Origin: Mesorhizobium huakuii
GTDB taxonomy: Bacteria > Pseudomonadota > Alphaproteobacteria > Rhizobiales > Rhizobiaceae
Length of the DNA: 64,000 bases
Direction: 5' to 3'
Assembly (NCBI RefSeq): GCF_030160235.1
Contig: NZ_BSNY01000012.1
Location: 1 to 64,000, forward strand
Part shown: positions 30,463 to 40,194 of the stretch, piece after piece
Position numbering within the stretch: the stretch's first letter is position 1
Layout: each line of letters starts with the position of its first letter
The notes under the pieces: model-generated
Seen by the model: only the letters and a program-made list of their open reading frames with translations
The model's database searches: none
What the model was told of the DNA's origin: nothing
Position numbers and translations under genes: made by a program

Positions 30463-31598
30463 GTCGAGGCCAGCACCTCGACGAGCGCCTCGACCATGGC
30501 CGAAATGTCGGCTTCGTCGACATTGAGCGTCAGCGAAATACGCAGCCGCGACGTGCCCTCGGGCACGGTCGGCGGGCGAATGCCGCGTATGTCGAAACCG
30601 CGCATCTGCAACGCCGCAGCCACCGCCATGGTGCGCCTGTTGTCGCCGATGACAAAGGGCTGTATCTGCGAGCCGCTGGGCTTCACGCCGCAGCGCTCGG
30701 CCAATTGATGGCCCGCCAAGGCAACGCGCTCCTGCAACCGGACACGGCGCTGGGGCTCATCGGACAGTATGGCGATCGCCTCGCGCGCTGCCACTGCCAT
30801 CAGCGGCGATGGCGCGGTGGAATAGATGAATGGCCGGCAGCGGTTGACGAGATAGTCGCACAGCAGTCCCGGCCCAGTGACCAGTGCGCCGGACGCGCCG
30901 AGCGCCTTGCCACATGTGTGGAGCGCGATGATGTTGTCGCGGCCCTCGAAAGCGCCGGCAAGGCCGCGGCCCTCCGGTCCCCAGACGCCGGTGGCATGCG
31001 CCTCGTCGACGACGATGAAGGCCTCGTGCCGGTCGGCAAGCGCGACCAGGCTCTCCATCGGCGCGCGGTCGCCATCCATGCTGTAGAGGCTTTCGATCAC
31101 GATCCAGACGCGCCCCGTGCCGCCTTCGGCGCGCCAGCGCTTAATTGCATCCTCGAAGGCATCGACGTCGTTGTGCGCGGCGAGCTTGAACTCGGCTCGG
31201 CCGGCGCAGGCCCCCTCATGCATGCTGGCATGAGCAAGCTCGTCGAGGACCAAAAGGTCACCCTTCTGCGGCAGGGCGGTCAGCAGGGCGAAGTTGGCGA
31301 TGTAGCCGCTGCCGAAGAACAGCGCGCGCTCGGCTCCGAAGAACACCGCCGCGTCCGCCTCCAGCGCCTCGTGTTCCGGCGCGTTGCCGCGCAACAGCCG
31401 TGATCCGGTCGCGCCAACCGGCGTGCCCCGCGCGATCGCCACTGCCACCGCATCGCCAAGCCTCCTCGAGGCGGCGAGCCCGAGATAGTCGTTCGACGAG
31501 AAGTCGAGGCCGGCGCGTGGCGACAGCGTCCGCAACCGGTCCTTGCGCGCCAGTCCCTGCAAGGTCGCGTCATAGCGGGCAAGCGGTGCCCCGTTCAT
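30459..31598 (-). CDS. bioF: 8-amino-7-oxononanoate synthase BioF
   Basis: PLP enzyme of 379 residues condensing pimeloyl thioester and alanine to KAPA. It has [10 protein letters not shown] near the N terminus, [11 protein letters not shown], the [17 protein letters not shown] segment and the PLP Lys in [12 protein letters not shown]. The start overlaps the bioB stop, so bioB-F-D-A-Z are translationally coupled. Confidence 0.95.
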   Translation of the reverse strand: MNGAPLARYDATLQGLARKDRLRTLSPRAGLDFSSNDYLGLAASRRLGDAVAVAIARGTPVGATGSRLLRGNAPEHEALEADAAVFFGAERALFFGSGYIANFALLTALPQKGDLLVLDELAHASMHEGACAGRAEFKLAAHNDVDAFEDAIKRWRAEGGTGRVWIVIESLYSMDGDRAPMESLVALADRHEAFIVVDEAHATGVWGPEGRGLAGAFEGRDNIIALHTCGKALGASGALVTGPGLLCDYLVNRCRPFIYSTAPSPLMAVAAREAIAILSDEPQRRVRLQERVALAGHQLAERCGVKPSGSQIQPFVIGDNRRTMAVAAALQMRGFDIRGIRPPTVPEGTSRLRISLTLNVDEADISAMVEALVEVLAST

Positions 31599-32602
31599 TG
31601 CGCCTCGAGTTCCATTGGCTCGATGCCGAGACGGCGGAACAGCAGGCTATCCTTGTCCTCGCCGGGATTGTCCGCGGTCAGCAGCGTGTCGCCGACGAAG
31701 ATCGAGTTGGCGCCGGCAAAGAAGCACAGCGCCTGCATCTCGTCGGTCATGGCGGTGCGGCCGGCTGAAAGCCGGACATGCGATTTCGGCATGATGATGC
31801 GCGCCAGGGCGATCACGCGCACGAATTCGATCGGCTCGATGGGCTTGGCTTCGGCCAGCGGCGTTCCTGCGATCGGGATCAGCATGTTGATCGGCACGCT
31901 TTCGGGATGTTCCGGCAGATTGGCCAGCGTCACCAGCATGTCGATCCGGTCCACCGGCTCTTCGCCCATGCCGACAATGCCACCGCAGCAGACCTTGATG
32001 CCGCTGTCGCGGACATTGGCCAGCGTATCCAGACGGTCGGCAAACGTCCGGGTCGAGATGACCTCCGAGTAGTAGCGCTCGGAGGTGTCGATGTTGTGGT
32101 TGTAATAGTCGAGGCCGGCCTCTTTCAGTTGCTGCGCCTGGCCGAGATCGAGCATGCCCAGCGTCATGCAGGTCTCCATGCCGAGCGCCTTGACACCCTC
32201 GACCATCGCCACGACCGCATCCATGTCGCGCGCCTTGGGATTGCGCCAGGCAGCACCCATGCAATAGCGCGTGGCGCCGGCGTCACGCGCCTTGGTCGCC
32301 TCGGCGATAACGCGCCTGACCTCCATCAGCTTCGACGCCTTCAACCCGCTTTCGTGATGCGCCGACTGGCTGCAATAGCCGCAATCCTCCGGACAGCCGC
32401 CTGTCTTGATGCTCAAGAGCCGGCTGAGCTGGACCTTGTTGGGATCGAAATTCTGGCGGTGCACGGTCTGCGCCTGAAACAGCAGGTCGTTGAAGGGCGC
32501 GTCGTGGAGAGACTGGGCCTCTTCAAGGCTCCACATCCGGCGGTCGCCGAGGGATTGAACTTCAGGCACGGTCTTTTCCGAAATCGCTGCGTGCATTTCC
32601 AT
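31595..32602 (-). CDS. bioB: biotin synthase BioB
   Basis: Radical-SAM enzyme of 335 residues that inserts sulfur into dethiobiotin. The SAM cluster motif CPEDCGYC (CxxxCxxC) and the later conserved [19 protein letters not shown] and [15 protein letters not shown] segments are intact. The ATG at 32602 has AAGGA a few bases ahead and an alternative ATG two codons later. It follows nadC by about 50 bases on the same strand. I looked for the palindromic BioR box and did not see one in this gap, so expression may depend on the nad promoter or on another signal. Confidence 0.95.
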   Translation of the reverse strand: MEMHAAISEKTVPEVQSLGDRRMWSLEEAQSLHDAPFNDLLFQAQTVHRQNFDPNKVQLSRLLSIKTGGCPEDCGYCSQSAHHESGLKASKLMEVRRVIAEATKARDAGATRYCMGAAWRNPKARDMDAVVAMVEGVKALGMETCMTLGMLDLGQAQQLKEAGLDYYNHNIDTSERYYSEVISTRTFADRLDTLANVRDSGIKVCCGGIVGMGEEPVDRIDMLVTLANLPEHPESVPINMLIPIAGTPLAEAKPIEPIEFVRVIALARIIMPKSHVRLSAGRTAMTDEMQALCFFAGANSIFVGDTLLTADNPGEDKDSLLFRRLGIEPMELEAQ

Positions 32603-32652
32603 CCTGTTCCTTGCGTTGTGGTGGTTTGGGCGCCGATGGTCAGCCGCGATAA

Positions 32653-33510
32653 TCAAAGCTCTCGGTAGTCGAGGCCGATGTCGAGGATCGGGGCGCAGTG
32701 AGTCAACCAGCCAATGGAAATCAGATCGACACCGGTTGCGGCAACGGCTGGCGCAATCGCGGCGGTGATCCTGCCCGACGCCTCGGTTGTGGCCCGGCCG
32801 GCAACCATGGCTACCGCCTGGCGAAGCTCGTCGACCGACATATTGTCGAGCAGCACCGCGTCGGGAGCGAGCGCCAGAACCTCTTCCAACTGGGCCAGCG
32901 TATCGACCTCGACTTCGATCTTGACGAGATGACCGACGCCCATTCGGGCCCGCTCGATTGCCGGGCGAACTCCGCCGGCGATGGCGATGTGGTTGTCCTT
33001 GATCAGGATGGCGTCGTCGAGGCCGAAACGGTGATTGGATCCGCCACCGGCACGCACGGCGTATTTTTCGACGGCTCGTAGACCAGGCGTCGTCTTGCGC
33101 GTGCAGACGATCTTTGCGCCGTGGTCGCGGACCGCCGCGACCACCGATGCCGTCGCCGTGGCGATGCCGCTCAGATGACAGAGAAAATTGAGCGCCGTCC
33201 GTTCCGCGCCGAGAATGGCGCGGGCCGGCCCGCTCACCGACGCAATGGCCTCTCCTGGGGTGACTTCGCTGCCGTCCGCTCGCTCGACCGTCATCTCGAC
33301 ATTCGGATCGATCAACCTGAAGGCAAGCATCGCCAGATCGAGACCGGCGACAATGCCTCGCTGGCGTGCCGCAAGCACGGTCGTCGCGTGGCGTTCCTTC
33401 GCCACGATGGCATCCGTGGTCAAGTCACCGGCCCTGCCAAGGTCTTCCAGAAGAGCTGCCCGTACCAGAGGCTCGAGCATGATTGTCGGAAGCGGCGAGA
33501 GGTTCATCAT
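32653..33510 (-). CDS. nadC: nicotinate-nucleotide pyrophosphorylase NadC
   Basis: Quinolinate phosphoribosyltransferase of 285 residues forming nicotinate mononucleotide. Typical segments are [41 protein letters not shown] with [12 protein letters not shown], and the [11 protein letters not shown] strand. The ATG overlaps the nadB stop (ATGATGA). It is the last of nadA-B-C, followed by bioB after a short gap. Confidence 0.95.
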   Translation of the reverse strand: MMNLSPLPTIMLEPLVRAALLEDLGRAGDLTTDAIVAKERHATTVLAARQRGIVAGLDLAMLAFRLIDPNVEMTVERADGSEVTPGEAIASVSGPARAILGAERTALNFLCHLSGIATATASVVAAVRDHGAKIVCTRKTTPGLRAVEKYAVRAGGGSNHRFGLDDAILIKDNHIAIAGGVRPAIERARMGVGHLVKIEVEVDTLAQLEEVLALAPDAVLLDNMSVDELRQAVAMVAGRATTEASGRITAAIAPAVAATGVDLISIGWLTHCAPILDIGLDYREL

Positions 33511-35042
33511 GTGGCACCTTCCAGCAGAGGTTCGAGTTCCCGCGCCGCCACAAGGGCGGCTTCGAGCGTGATTTCGGAGCGCTGGGCAACAGTCGCATGA
33601 TGCGTAAAGTCGGTCCGGAAATGAGCCCCGCGGCTTTCCCGGCGCCGCAAGGCGGCAATCGTGATCATCAGCCCGACAGCTGCGGGATCGGATGCTGCAT
33701 CGTGCTGCCGAGCCAGCGGCAACAAGGCCTGCGCAGCCTCTTTCAACCCGTCGCTATCACGTGTGACGCCGAGGGCACGCGACAAATGAGGGCGCACAGG
33801 TCTTGGGTCTGGCGCGGGCAAGTGAGGTGCCATGGCTGGCTTTCCGCCACCTCCGGGCGAACCGGCTACACTCTCGGCGACCCAGCGCGCGCAGACGACG
33901 GCTTCGGTCAGCGAGTTGCTGGCCAGCCGGTTGGCGCCGTGCAGCCCGGTCGAGGCGACTTCGCCGCAAGCCCAAAGTCCCGGAACCGATGTCCGCCCGG
34001 CCAGATCCACTGAAACACCACCCATGTGGTAGTGCTGGGCAGGGCGAATGGGAATGAGATCACGCGTCGGATCGATGCCGGCCTTGGCGCAGGCCGACGC
34101 GATCGTCGGGAACTGGCGCGCGAATGCCGGGCCGGGTCTTTCCCGCACATCGAGAAGGACGCGATGGCCATCGGCGAGGTGCTTCCAGACGGCGCGCGCG
34201 ACGATGTCGCGCGGTGCGAGTTCCGCGCCCCGCAAACCGTCGAGGAAACGTCGGCCCGTCTCGTCGACGATCACAGCGCCTTCGCCGCGAACCGCCTCGC
34301 TGATCAGCGTCATGGGGCGGTCCGATCCATCGAGCGCGGTCGGGTGGAACTGGATGAATTCCATATCGGCCAGGACAGCTCCAGCGCGGGCCGCGAGCGC
34401 CAAGCCCTGTCCGCAACTGCCCAGCGGATTGGTGCTGTCGAGAAACAACCCGCCGATCCCGCCGGTGGCGAGGACGGCCCGTCCCGTGCTGAAGAACACC
34501 GGGCCCGTCGGACCGCTCCCCAGAACACCGGCGATCTTGCCGTCCTCCACGGCCAGCCGGCGCGCTTCGAACCCCTCGACGACCTCTATTGTCGGCGTCG
34601 AGCGGACGGCCGCGACCAGGACACGCATGATCTCGCGCCCGCTACCGTCGCCATCGGCATGAACGATGCGGCGCCGGCTGTGCGCGGCTTCCAGTCCGAG
34701 ACGTACCCCTCCTTCCGGCATGCGGTCGAAGCGAACCCCGAAGCCCGCCAATGTCTCGATCGCGCCCGGCGCCGCATTGAGGATACGGCTCGCCATCTCC
34801 CTGTCGCAAAGCCCATCGCCTGCTGCGAGCGTGTCGGCCAGATGCAGTGCCGGATCGTCGTCGTCGCCGAGGCTTGCGGCGAGGCCGCCCTGTGCCCACG
34901 TGCTGGATGCATCAGCACCCAATGGCGTCCTGGACAGGAGAAGTACCGCCTCGGACGCCAGGTGCAGCGCAGTCATCAATCCGGCTATGCCGCCGCCGAT
35001 GATCACCGGCCGGCCGGCGAGAGAGTGGACGTCCATGCTCAT
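33507..35042 (-). CDS. nadB: L-aspartate oxidase NadB
   Basis: FAD enzyme of 511 residues oxidising aspartate to iminoaspartate. It has the N-terminal [16 protein letters not shown] nucleotide fold, the [17 protein letters not shown] loop, the HVHYMGG-like [15 protein letters not shown] segment and the [20 protein letters not shown] motif. The start at 35042 overlaps the nadA stop; a second ATG lies two codons later. Compared with E. coli NadB it is slightly shorter at the C terminus. Confidence 0.95.
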   Translation of the reverse strand: MSMDVHSLAGRPVIIGGGIAGLMTALHLASEAVLLLSRTPLGADASSTWAQGGLAASLGDDDDPALHLADTLAAGDGLCDREMASRILNAAPGAIETLAGFGVRFDRMPEGGVRLGLEAAHSRRRIVHADGDGSGREIMRVLVAAVRSTPTIEVVEGFEARRLAVEDGKIAGVLGSGPTGPVFFSTGRAVLATGGIGGLFLDSTNPLGSCGQGLALAARAGAVLADMEFIQFHPTALDGSDRPMTLISEAVRGEGAVIVDETGRRFLDGLRGAELAPRDIVARAVWKHLADGHRVLLDVRERPGPAFARQFPTIASACAKAGIDPTRDLIPIRPAQHYHMGGVSVDLAGRTSVPGLWACGEVASTGLHGANRLASNSLTEAVVCARWVAESVAGSPGGGGKPAMAPHLPAPDPRPVRPHLSRALGVTRDSDGLKEAAQALLPLARQHDAASDPAAVGLMITIAALRRRESRGAHFRTDFTHHATVAQRSEITLEAALVAARELEPLLEGAT

Positions 35043-36013
35043 ACGGCCAGCATCCGCTCGACGGCCAGCCGCGCACGACCGGCGATTTCGGGTGCGATGG
35101 TCACGGCATGGCGGTTCTGCTCGAGCGCCGTACGGATGTTGGCGAGTGTTATGCGCTTCATGTGCGGGCACAGATTGCAGGGCCGGATGAACTCGACCTC
35201 GGGATGCTCGACCGCGACGTTGTCGCTCATCGAGCACTCGGTCATCAGCACGACGCGGGGCGGCTTTTGCCTTCCGACATAGTCCGACATGGCGGCAGTC
35301 GAACCGGAAAAATCAGCTTCCGCGACGACTTCCGGCGGGCACTCGGGATGCGCCAGCACCGTCACGCCCGGATGATCCTCGCGCAACTGCCGGATGTCGG
35401 CCGGTGTAAAACGCTCATGCACCTCGCAATGCCCCTTCCAGGCGATGATCTCCACATCGGTCTGGGTGGCGATGTTCTGAGCCAGATACTCGTCGGGCAG
35501 CATGATCACCCGGGAAACACCGAGGGACTCGACGACGGCCTTGGCATTGCCGGAGGTACAGCAGATGTCGGACTCGGCTTTCACTTCTGCCGATGTGTTG
35601 ACGTAGGTGACGACCGGCACGCCCGGATAACGTTGCCGCAGCAGCCGGATGTCCTCGGCGGTGATCGAATCCGCCAGCGCACAGCCGGCTTCGAGGTCGG
35701 GTATGAGTACCGTCTTTTGCGGGTTGAGCAGCTTCGCCGTCTCGGCCATGAAGTGGACGCCGGCCAGCACGATGACATCCGCGTCGGCCGTCATCGCCTT
35801 GCGGGCCAGCGCCAGGCTGTCGCCGACGATGTCGCCGACACAGTGGAAGATCTCCGGTGTCTGGTAGTTGTGCGCCAGGATGACGGCGTTTCGCTGCCGC
35901 TTCAGATCGAGAATGGCCTCGATATCATCGGCGAACACCGACCATTCGATCGGTGGGATGACCCTCCGCACGCGGTCGTAGAGCGCAGCCGTGCGCGCAG
36001 AGGCGTTGAGCAT
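35039..36013 (-). CDS. nadA: quinolinate synthase NadA
   Basis: Iron-sulfur enzyme of 324 residues making quinolinate from iminoaspartate and dihydroxyacetone phosphate. The motifs [45 protein letters not shown] and the C-terminal [12 protein letters not shown] are clear, and Cys residues in suitable positions can hold the 4Fe-4S cluster. It is the first gene of nadA-B-C, preceded by AGGGGA and by a set of inverted repeats that probably bind the NadQ-like regulator. Confidence 0.95.
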   Translation of the reverse strand: MLNASARTAALYDRVRRVIPPIEWSVFADDIEAILDLKRQRNAVILAHNYQTPEIFHCVGDIVGDSLALARKAMTADADVIVLAGVHFMAETAKLLNPQKTVLIPDLEAGCALADSITAEDIRLLRQRYPGVPVVTYVNTSAEVKAESDICCTSGNAKAVVESLGVSRVIMLPDEYLAQNIATQTDVEIIAWKGHCEVHERFTPADIRQLREDHPGVTVLAHPECPPEVVAEADFSGSTAAMSDYVGRQKPPRVVLMTECSMSDNVAVEHPEVEFIRPCNLCPHMKRITLANIRTALEQNRHAVTIAPEIAGRARLAVERMLAV

Positions 36014-36023
36014 GTTTTGTCCC

Positions 36024-36077
36024 CTTAATATGCTCTCTTCGAGTACATTAAGGATATATGCTTAACTTGAGCATATT
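36024..36077 (-). promoter_or_regulatory. candidate NadQ operator array upstream of nadA
   Basis: In the 69-base gap before nadA there are two dyads. CTTAATATGCTC (36024-36035) faces GAGTACATTAAG (36041-36052), matching at ten of twelve positions. ATATGCT (36056-36062) faces AGCATAT (36070-36076), matching perfectly. The half-site AATATGCTC at 36028 also recurs as its complement GAGCATATT at 36069. Three near-identical half-sites suggest cooperative binding by one regulator, most simply the NadQ-like protein encoded next door. Confidence 0.6.
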
Positions 36078-36082
36078 GAATG

Positions 36083-37033
36083 TCAAGCGCGTGAAAGTGG
36101 TAATTTCGTCCCTGCGACAGTTCGTTCCGCCTGAACTGTCTGGCGGAAGCGGAAGCGTTTGGCCGGAGGCCCTCGTGTTTCCGACACCGTCTCGCCTGTC
36201 TCCTCGACTAGATCTTGCTGTTCGATGAGACGCCGGAAATTCTGTTTGTGCACGAGCCGGCCGGCAAGCGCTTCAACGGTGCGCTGCAACTGCAGCAGCG
36301 TGAATGCGGGCGGCATCAGTTCGAACACCACGGGGCGGTATTTGATCTTAGTCCGCAGCCTGGCGATACCGGTCGCCAGAATGCGGCGGTGGTCGGCGAT
36401 CATCGGTCGGCCGGGCAGGGACCGCGGACTGCCGGCGTCCCTCCCGCGCGTGGCCTCGGCCACCAGCGTGGCCTCATAGAGCATCTCGTATCGCTGTAGG
36501 ACGAGTTCCTCGTTCCAGTCGCGACCGTCCAGACCGAAGGCATGGGCGACGCGCTGCTGGCGATCGTGGCGCATGCTTGGATCTTCGGCTTCATTCGCCC
36601 AGGCGGAAAGTCGGGGCACAAGGATGTCACGCAAGACAGACGGCACGCCTGCGCGATGATCTTCCCACGGAAAATAGTCATACCAGCCTCGCCAGCCATG
36701 TGCTGGAGACCTTTCGGCCTGCTCTTCTCGCGTCAGGCCGAGGTAGCTGATCGAGATCACGCGCTCGCCGCCGGTCCGGTCGCGATCGGCGAAAGTATAG
36801 AGTTGCTCTACGTAGCCAAGCGGGTGACCGGTCTGCTGCTCGACCCAGGTTCTCAGGCCCGACTGCAAGGAACGATGGTCGAGCTCAAAAGGGCCGGACG
36901 GCAAGGCTTGAGCCTGCTCGATGGTGAGCACGCGTGGCTGACCGTCGGTCACCGCAATGACAACAGCAATCAGGTCCGCGCTAACGGGGTGGCGCTGATT
37001 AGTTCTCGCAGGCTGCCTTGTCACCTGGGTCAT
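36083..37033 (-). CDS. nadQ: NadQ-like NAD biosynthesis regulator
   Basis: Protein of 316 residues matching the NrtR-related COG4111 type that regulates nad genes in alphaproteobacteria. The N-terminal 150 residues form a Nudix-like sensor (DLIAVVIAVTDGQPRVLTI, SLQSGLRTWVEQQTGHPLG, YVEQLYTFAD) without a catalytic Nudix box, so it should bind rather than hydrolyse its ligand. The C-terminal winged helix (FTLLQLQRTVEAL, KQNFRRLIEQQDLVEETGE, and the basic RFRFRQ end) should bind DNA. It lies directly upstream of nadA in the same direction and the gap carries good operator candidates. Gene symbol is by family resemblance and context. Confidence 0.75.
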   Translation of the reverse strand: MTQVTRQPARTNQRHPVSADLIAVVIAVTDGQPRVLTIEQAQALPSGPFELDHRSLQSGLRTWVEQQTGHPLGYVEQLYTFADRDRTGGERVISISYLGLTREEQAERSPAHGWRGWYDYFPWEDHRAGVPSVLRDILVPRLSAWANEAEDPSMRHDRQQRVAHAFGLDGRDWNEELVLQRYEMLYEATLVAEATRGRDAGSPRSLPGRPMIADHRRILATGIARLRTKIKYRPVVFELMPPAFTLLQLQRTVEALAGRLVHKQNFRRLIEQQDLVEETGETVSETRGPPAKRFRFRQTVQAERTVAGTKLPLSRA

Positions 37034-37256
37034 TCTTTGTCCTGCATGGATTTCGATGGAAGTCCGAAGATCGTGGCGTCCTAGCGGTGCAAGCTGAGCG
37101 AAAGGTGTACTTACGCACGCCGCCCGTCAACGTTCGTCAATGAAACGACGTGTGGTACCTCGATCCCCCTATTGGCATGGACTTTTCCGATCCTCAGACC
37201 TAACCATCCGACGCAGCGACGGCTCGAATTTGCCGGAACTCAGCCAGGAATTGGAC

Positions 37257-38195
37257 ATGACGGACTTCTTCATAAGCTACACCGGCGTGGACAAAAAATG
37301 GGCCGAATGGATCGCCTACATCCTCGAAGAAGAAGGTTTCTCCACTATCGTTCAGGTTTGGGATTTCCGCCCGGGAAGCAATTTCGTCCTCGAGATGCAG
37401 GAAGCTTCAAGTGCCGCCGAACGAACGATCATGGTGCTTTCGCCCGACTACCTGAAGTCCGGCATGGCGGCTGCCGAATGGGCCAGTGCGTTCGCGCGGG
37501 ATCCTCAAGGCCTCGACCGGCGCGTAGTGCCAATCATGGTCCGTAGCTGCAAGCCAGAAGGTTTGCTGACGGCTATCGTCCAGATCCGAATCGTCGACAT
37601 GGACGAAGGTTCGGCGAGGCAGGCGATCCTGGACGGCATCGACATCAAGCGGGCAAAGCCTTCAAACCGTCCCAGTTTTCCCGGCGCGCCATTGGCCCTC
37701 GAGCATAAGGATTTCCCCGGCGCACAGACGACGCGCACAAGGCCCATCCGTTCCTTGCTGCCTGGCCTCGATGCCAAGATCAGCGATGTGGACCGTCGAA
37801 GGTTCGTCAAAGGTGCCTTCGCGGCGATCCGCGGAACTTTCCAAGACAATCTGAAGCAAGCCGCCACAGAGAATGGCCGTATCGAGTTCGACATCACGGA
37901 TGCAACCGCCACCGACTTCAGGGTCGAATTGTTCCTCGATGGCACAAGCAAGAGCCAATGCCGGATTTGGCTTGGCGGGATGATGGGGGACAACAACATT
38001 TGCTTCGCCGAAGGAAGGATGACGGGCGATGCCTGCAACGAAATCCTGGTCCCGTCCTCGACCGGCGAACTCGTCTTGTCGGCGACGCTGTCCATGGGTT
38101 TTTCGGAAATTGAAAAGGGCCTGGACATGAAGCGTCTGAGCCAAGAACAGGCAGCTGACTATCTGTGGGAGAGATTCACAGCGCGGTTGCGATAG
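37257..38195 (+). CDS. TIR-domain protein with unknown C-terminal domain
   Basis: Protein of 312 residues. The N-terminal 135 residues form a TIR domain: DFFISYTGVDKKWAEWIA, then VWDFRPGSNFVLEMQEA, TIMVLSPDYLKSG and RVVPIMVRSC. Glu74 in AAAEWASAF is positioned like the catalytic Glu of NAD-cleaving TIR enzymes. The C-terminal 170 residues are a predicted alpha/beta domain (FVKGAFAAIRGTF, FRVELFLDG, CRIWLGGMMGD) that I do not recognise; it may be a sensor. The ATG at 37257 has AGGA eight bases ahead; the frame extends upstream to 37140 without support. No signal peptide or membrane segment. It is divergent from the NadQ-like gene. An NADase used in anti-phage defence is plausible, but no Thoeris or CBASS partner is present. 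Confidence 0.8.
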   Translation: MTDFFISYTGVDKKWAEWIAYILEEEGFSTIVQVWDFRPGSNFVLEMQEASSAAERTIMVLSPDYLKSGMAAAEWASAFARDPQGLDRRVVPIMVRSCKPEGLLTAIVQIRIVDMDEGSARQAILDGIDIKRAKPSNRPSFPGAPLALEHKDFPGAQTTRTRPIRSLLPGLDAKISDVDRRRFVKGAFAAIRGTFQDNLKQAATENGRIEFDITDATATDFRVELFLDGTSKSQCRIWLGGMMGDNNICFAEGRMTGDACNEILVPSSTGELVLSATLSMGFSEIEKGLDMKRLSQEQAADYLWERFTARLR

Positions 38196-38932
38196 TCACA
38201 TAGCCAAAGAGCTTGCTTCCGGTCCAATGCCCGTAGGTAACGATTGGCGCTCTAAGTGTGGGTTTGGGAACGACCCATACGGAACGATACGGAATGCTTC
38301 TGATTTTGGCCCACGTTTTGGCCTACGAAAAACTCAACAAAATCAATGATTTTCATTCGTCCTCCGGGCCTGCCATGACCATTGATCTTGCAACGAAAAA
38401 ATGCCCTAGTTCGATCGATGACGGTACTTTTCGAGACGGCTGGGGCGCGCCGTCCGAACGCTACAAGGTGCAAAAAATCGCCGATTGGTCTCGATAGTTG
38501 GTGAAACCTCAAAATATTTTTCGCGGCGATTTTCCCTTTAAAATCAAAAGCGTAATTTTTTGACGGATCATGCGTCGGCTTTCGGTGCCGCAAGCAAGAA
38601 AAAACCCAGCCAGATCAATGATCTAGCTGGGTTAGAAACAATCGAGTGGGAATGATTCAGGCCCATTCGAACGCCGCCGAAAATGCGCCATTCTGCAACG
38701 TAACATACTGAAAATAAAAATAAAATATCGCAGGGACGGTCAACAACTATCTGTGGGCTGAGATTGGCTGCGTGTCATGCACGTGGTCGACAGAGCCGAT
38801 CTTTTCATTGGCCGGGCCACAAATGGTTGCGCCTTCAAGAATACCAGGTGTCAGTTCGGCGTTCGTCAGACGGGTATGGTTTGCGTGGTCTAACCAGCGA
38901 AAAGGCGAACGTTTCCTACCCGGGACAGCCCC
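38196..38932. other. gene-poor region between TIR gene and pyrophosphatase
   Basis: About 740 bases with lower GC than the surroundings. Open frames are short; one on the minus strand (38252-38593) and one on the plus strand (38772-39146) lack ribosome binding sites and known motifs. A minus-strand intrinsic terminator lies at 38597-38633. I see no tRNA, transposase or integrase remnant. Confidence 0.5.
38597..38633 (-). terminator. intrinsic terminator
   Basis: A 15-bp arm pair AACCCAGCcAGATCA / TGATCTaGCTGGGTT with one mismatch and a single-base centre is followed on the minus strand by TTTTTTC. It could end transcription coming from the pyrophosphatase gene, whose stop is about 300 bases upstream on that strand, or from an unrecognised small RNA. 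Confidence 0.75.
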
Positions 38933-39469
38933 TCACTTGCGTTTGTGCCGAAAAGCCTTGGCACCCTTGCTCAGCGACTTGGCGGCCTCGTTGGCGTCCT
39001 GCCAGCCCTTCAATTTGATGGTCTTGCCTGTGCCCAGCACCGAAGACAAAAAGAACTGCTCGATCTCCTGGCGCAAATCCGGCGGCACATGGTCGGCTGC
39101 GACGGGCTTGTCAGGGGCGTCCTCTTTGTGCGGGCAGAAAATATAGCGATCGTTCCGCATGACGGTTCCGCCGGGATCCTTCTGCTTTACCCGCAGCGCA
39201 CCGAGCAGGTCGCATGGAATAACCACACCAGGTGCCGTCGCTGCCTGGTGAATCACCATGCCGTCGAGCGGATCGCCATCATCTCCGAGGGTGGACGGCA
39301 CGAACCCCCAATCGTAGGGGTACGTGTTGCCGACCGGCAATGGCCGTGAATATTGGAAAACACCGTTTTTGGGTTCATAGGCCAGCTTTGCCGCAGCTCC
39401 CCTTGGCGTTTCGACAACGACACGAAACAGATTCCGGGATTTCGTCGGCAATTTCAAAAAGTTTGTCAT
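38933..39469 (-). CDS. family I inorganic pyrophosphatase-like protein
   Basis: Protein of 178 residues (186 if the ATG at 39493 is used) resembling soluble family I pyrophosphatases that hydrolyse PPi to phosphate. The metal site signature is present as DDGDPLDGMV (DxDPxD), with the upstream KNGVFQYSRPLPVGNTYPYDWGFVP pattern (in two parts, near 35-60). The C terminus is divergent and basic (KSLSKGAKAFRHKRK). Neither start has a convincing ribosome binding site. The genome probably has another, housekeeping PPase, so this may be an accessory copy. It could serve pyrophosphate-releasing steps such as NadC, ThiE or BioD neighbours, but that is only proximity. Confidence 0.8.
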   Translation of the reverse strand: MTNFLKLPTKSRNLFRVVVETPRGAAAKLAYEPKNGVFQYSRPLPVGNTYPYDWGFVPSTLGDDGDPLDGMVIHQAATAPGVVIPCDLLGALRVKQKDPGGTVMRNDRYIFCPHKEDAPDKPVAADHVPPDLRQEIEQFFLSSVLGTGKTIKLKGWQDANEAAKSLSKGAKAFRHKRK

Positions 39470-39601
39470 CGCGCATACATCCAAATTCACCATCGCAGTA
39501 GCACGCGCGAGGCGGCAAAAGGTTCCCTGCAACCAGCCGCCGATGGGTGGAGCCTGCGTTGGACGCGCTTGTTCATCAGCCTGGCGGAAGGGGAGAGTCT
39601 G

Positions 39602-39805
39602 ATGGTTAAGGTTTCGCCGCATGCGCTGAAAGGCGTTGGCTACGTGACTTCGACCATAAGCGCCATATCGCTGGCTGCGGTCAGCTGGAAAAGTGCGTCG
39701 CAAGATACGATGCTTGCCGTATCCCTGTCTGGCGGCACCGCACTGTCGATAGTGGGCATGTGCTGCCGCTCGTATGCGATCGAAAAGCGCCAGAAAGGCG
39801 TTTAG
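39602..39805 (+). CDS. small two-helix membrane protein, unknown
   Basis: Protein of 67 residues with a GGAAGGGGAG ribosome binding site ahead of the ATG. It has two hydrophobic stretches (GYVTSTISAISLAAVSW, and MLAVSLSGGTALSIVGM) around a short polar loop and a basic C terminus (YAIEKRQKGV). I do not recognise a family. It is divergent from the pyrophosphatase gene. Its codon use and binding site make it more credible than other short frames here. Confidence 0.45.
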   Translation: MVKVSPHALKGVGYVTSTISAISLAAVSWKSASQDTMLAVSLSGGTALSIVGMCCRSYAIEKRQKGV

Positions 39806-40194
39806 CATGCGCTGGCGGGGCGTGGCGCCCAACTCTTCGGCCGCTCGTTGACCTATGCTGGTTGATCCCAGCTCCTAAATGGCCCGCTGCCTCCCCAAAG
39901 GCACAGCGAGCCTTTTTCCGAGGGAACGATATCGCGCTGAAGGAATTTCATAGCCGCACTGTTCCCGACTGGTATCTGGGCTCCAGCCCGATCAACGCGG
40001 TCCGTCCGCTTTATGCGCCGAGCGAGCCGCTCTGCGAGGCCTATCCCGGCGTGCTGCAACCTTCAACGAGTTGGCACACTGAAGCAGCGCCTTGAGGAGG
40101 ATTAACGGCTTTGCACCCAATTTCAGCCGTTGCCGGAGTAGTCATTCATGCGGTCGCGTCCCTTCGCCAGCGGACATCGCCAAACGGCGGCCAT
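39806..40194. other. intergenic region before the dehydrogenase operon end
   Basis: About 390 bases with no supported gene. A plus-strand frame (to 40095) contains a stretch that reads like a protein C terminus (EFHSRTVPDWYLGSSP) but has no start signal and no family match; it may be a decayed fragment. No terminator with a T-run was found after the dehydrogenase gene that ends at 40195. Confidence 0.4.

Noticed and set aside
31595-32652. BioR operator before bioB
   Set aside because: I looked for a TTATnnATAA-type palindrome in the nadC-bioB gap and did not find one.
34026-35282. 418-codon open frame on the plus strand opposite nadB
   Set aside because: Antisense to an unambiguous nadB; composition is typical of a reverse-frame shadow.
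38196-38932. tRNA gene or phage attachment site
   Set aside because: No cloverleaf, no T-loop motif and no repeated core were found; the only clear structure is a minus-strand terminator.
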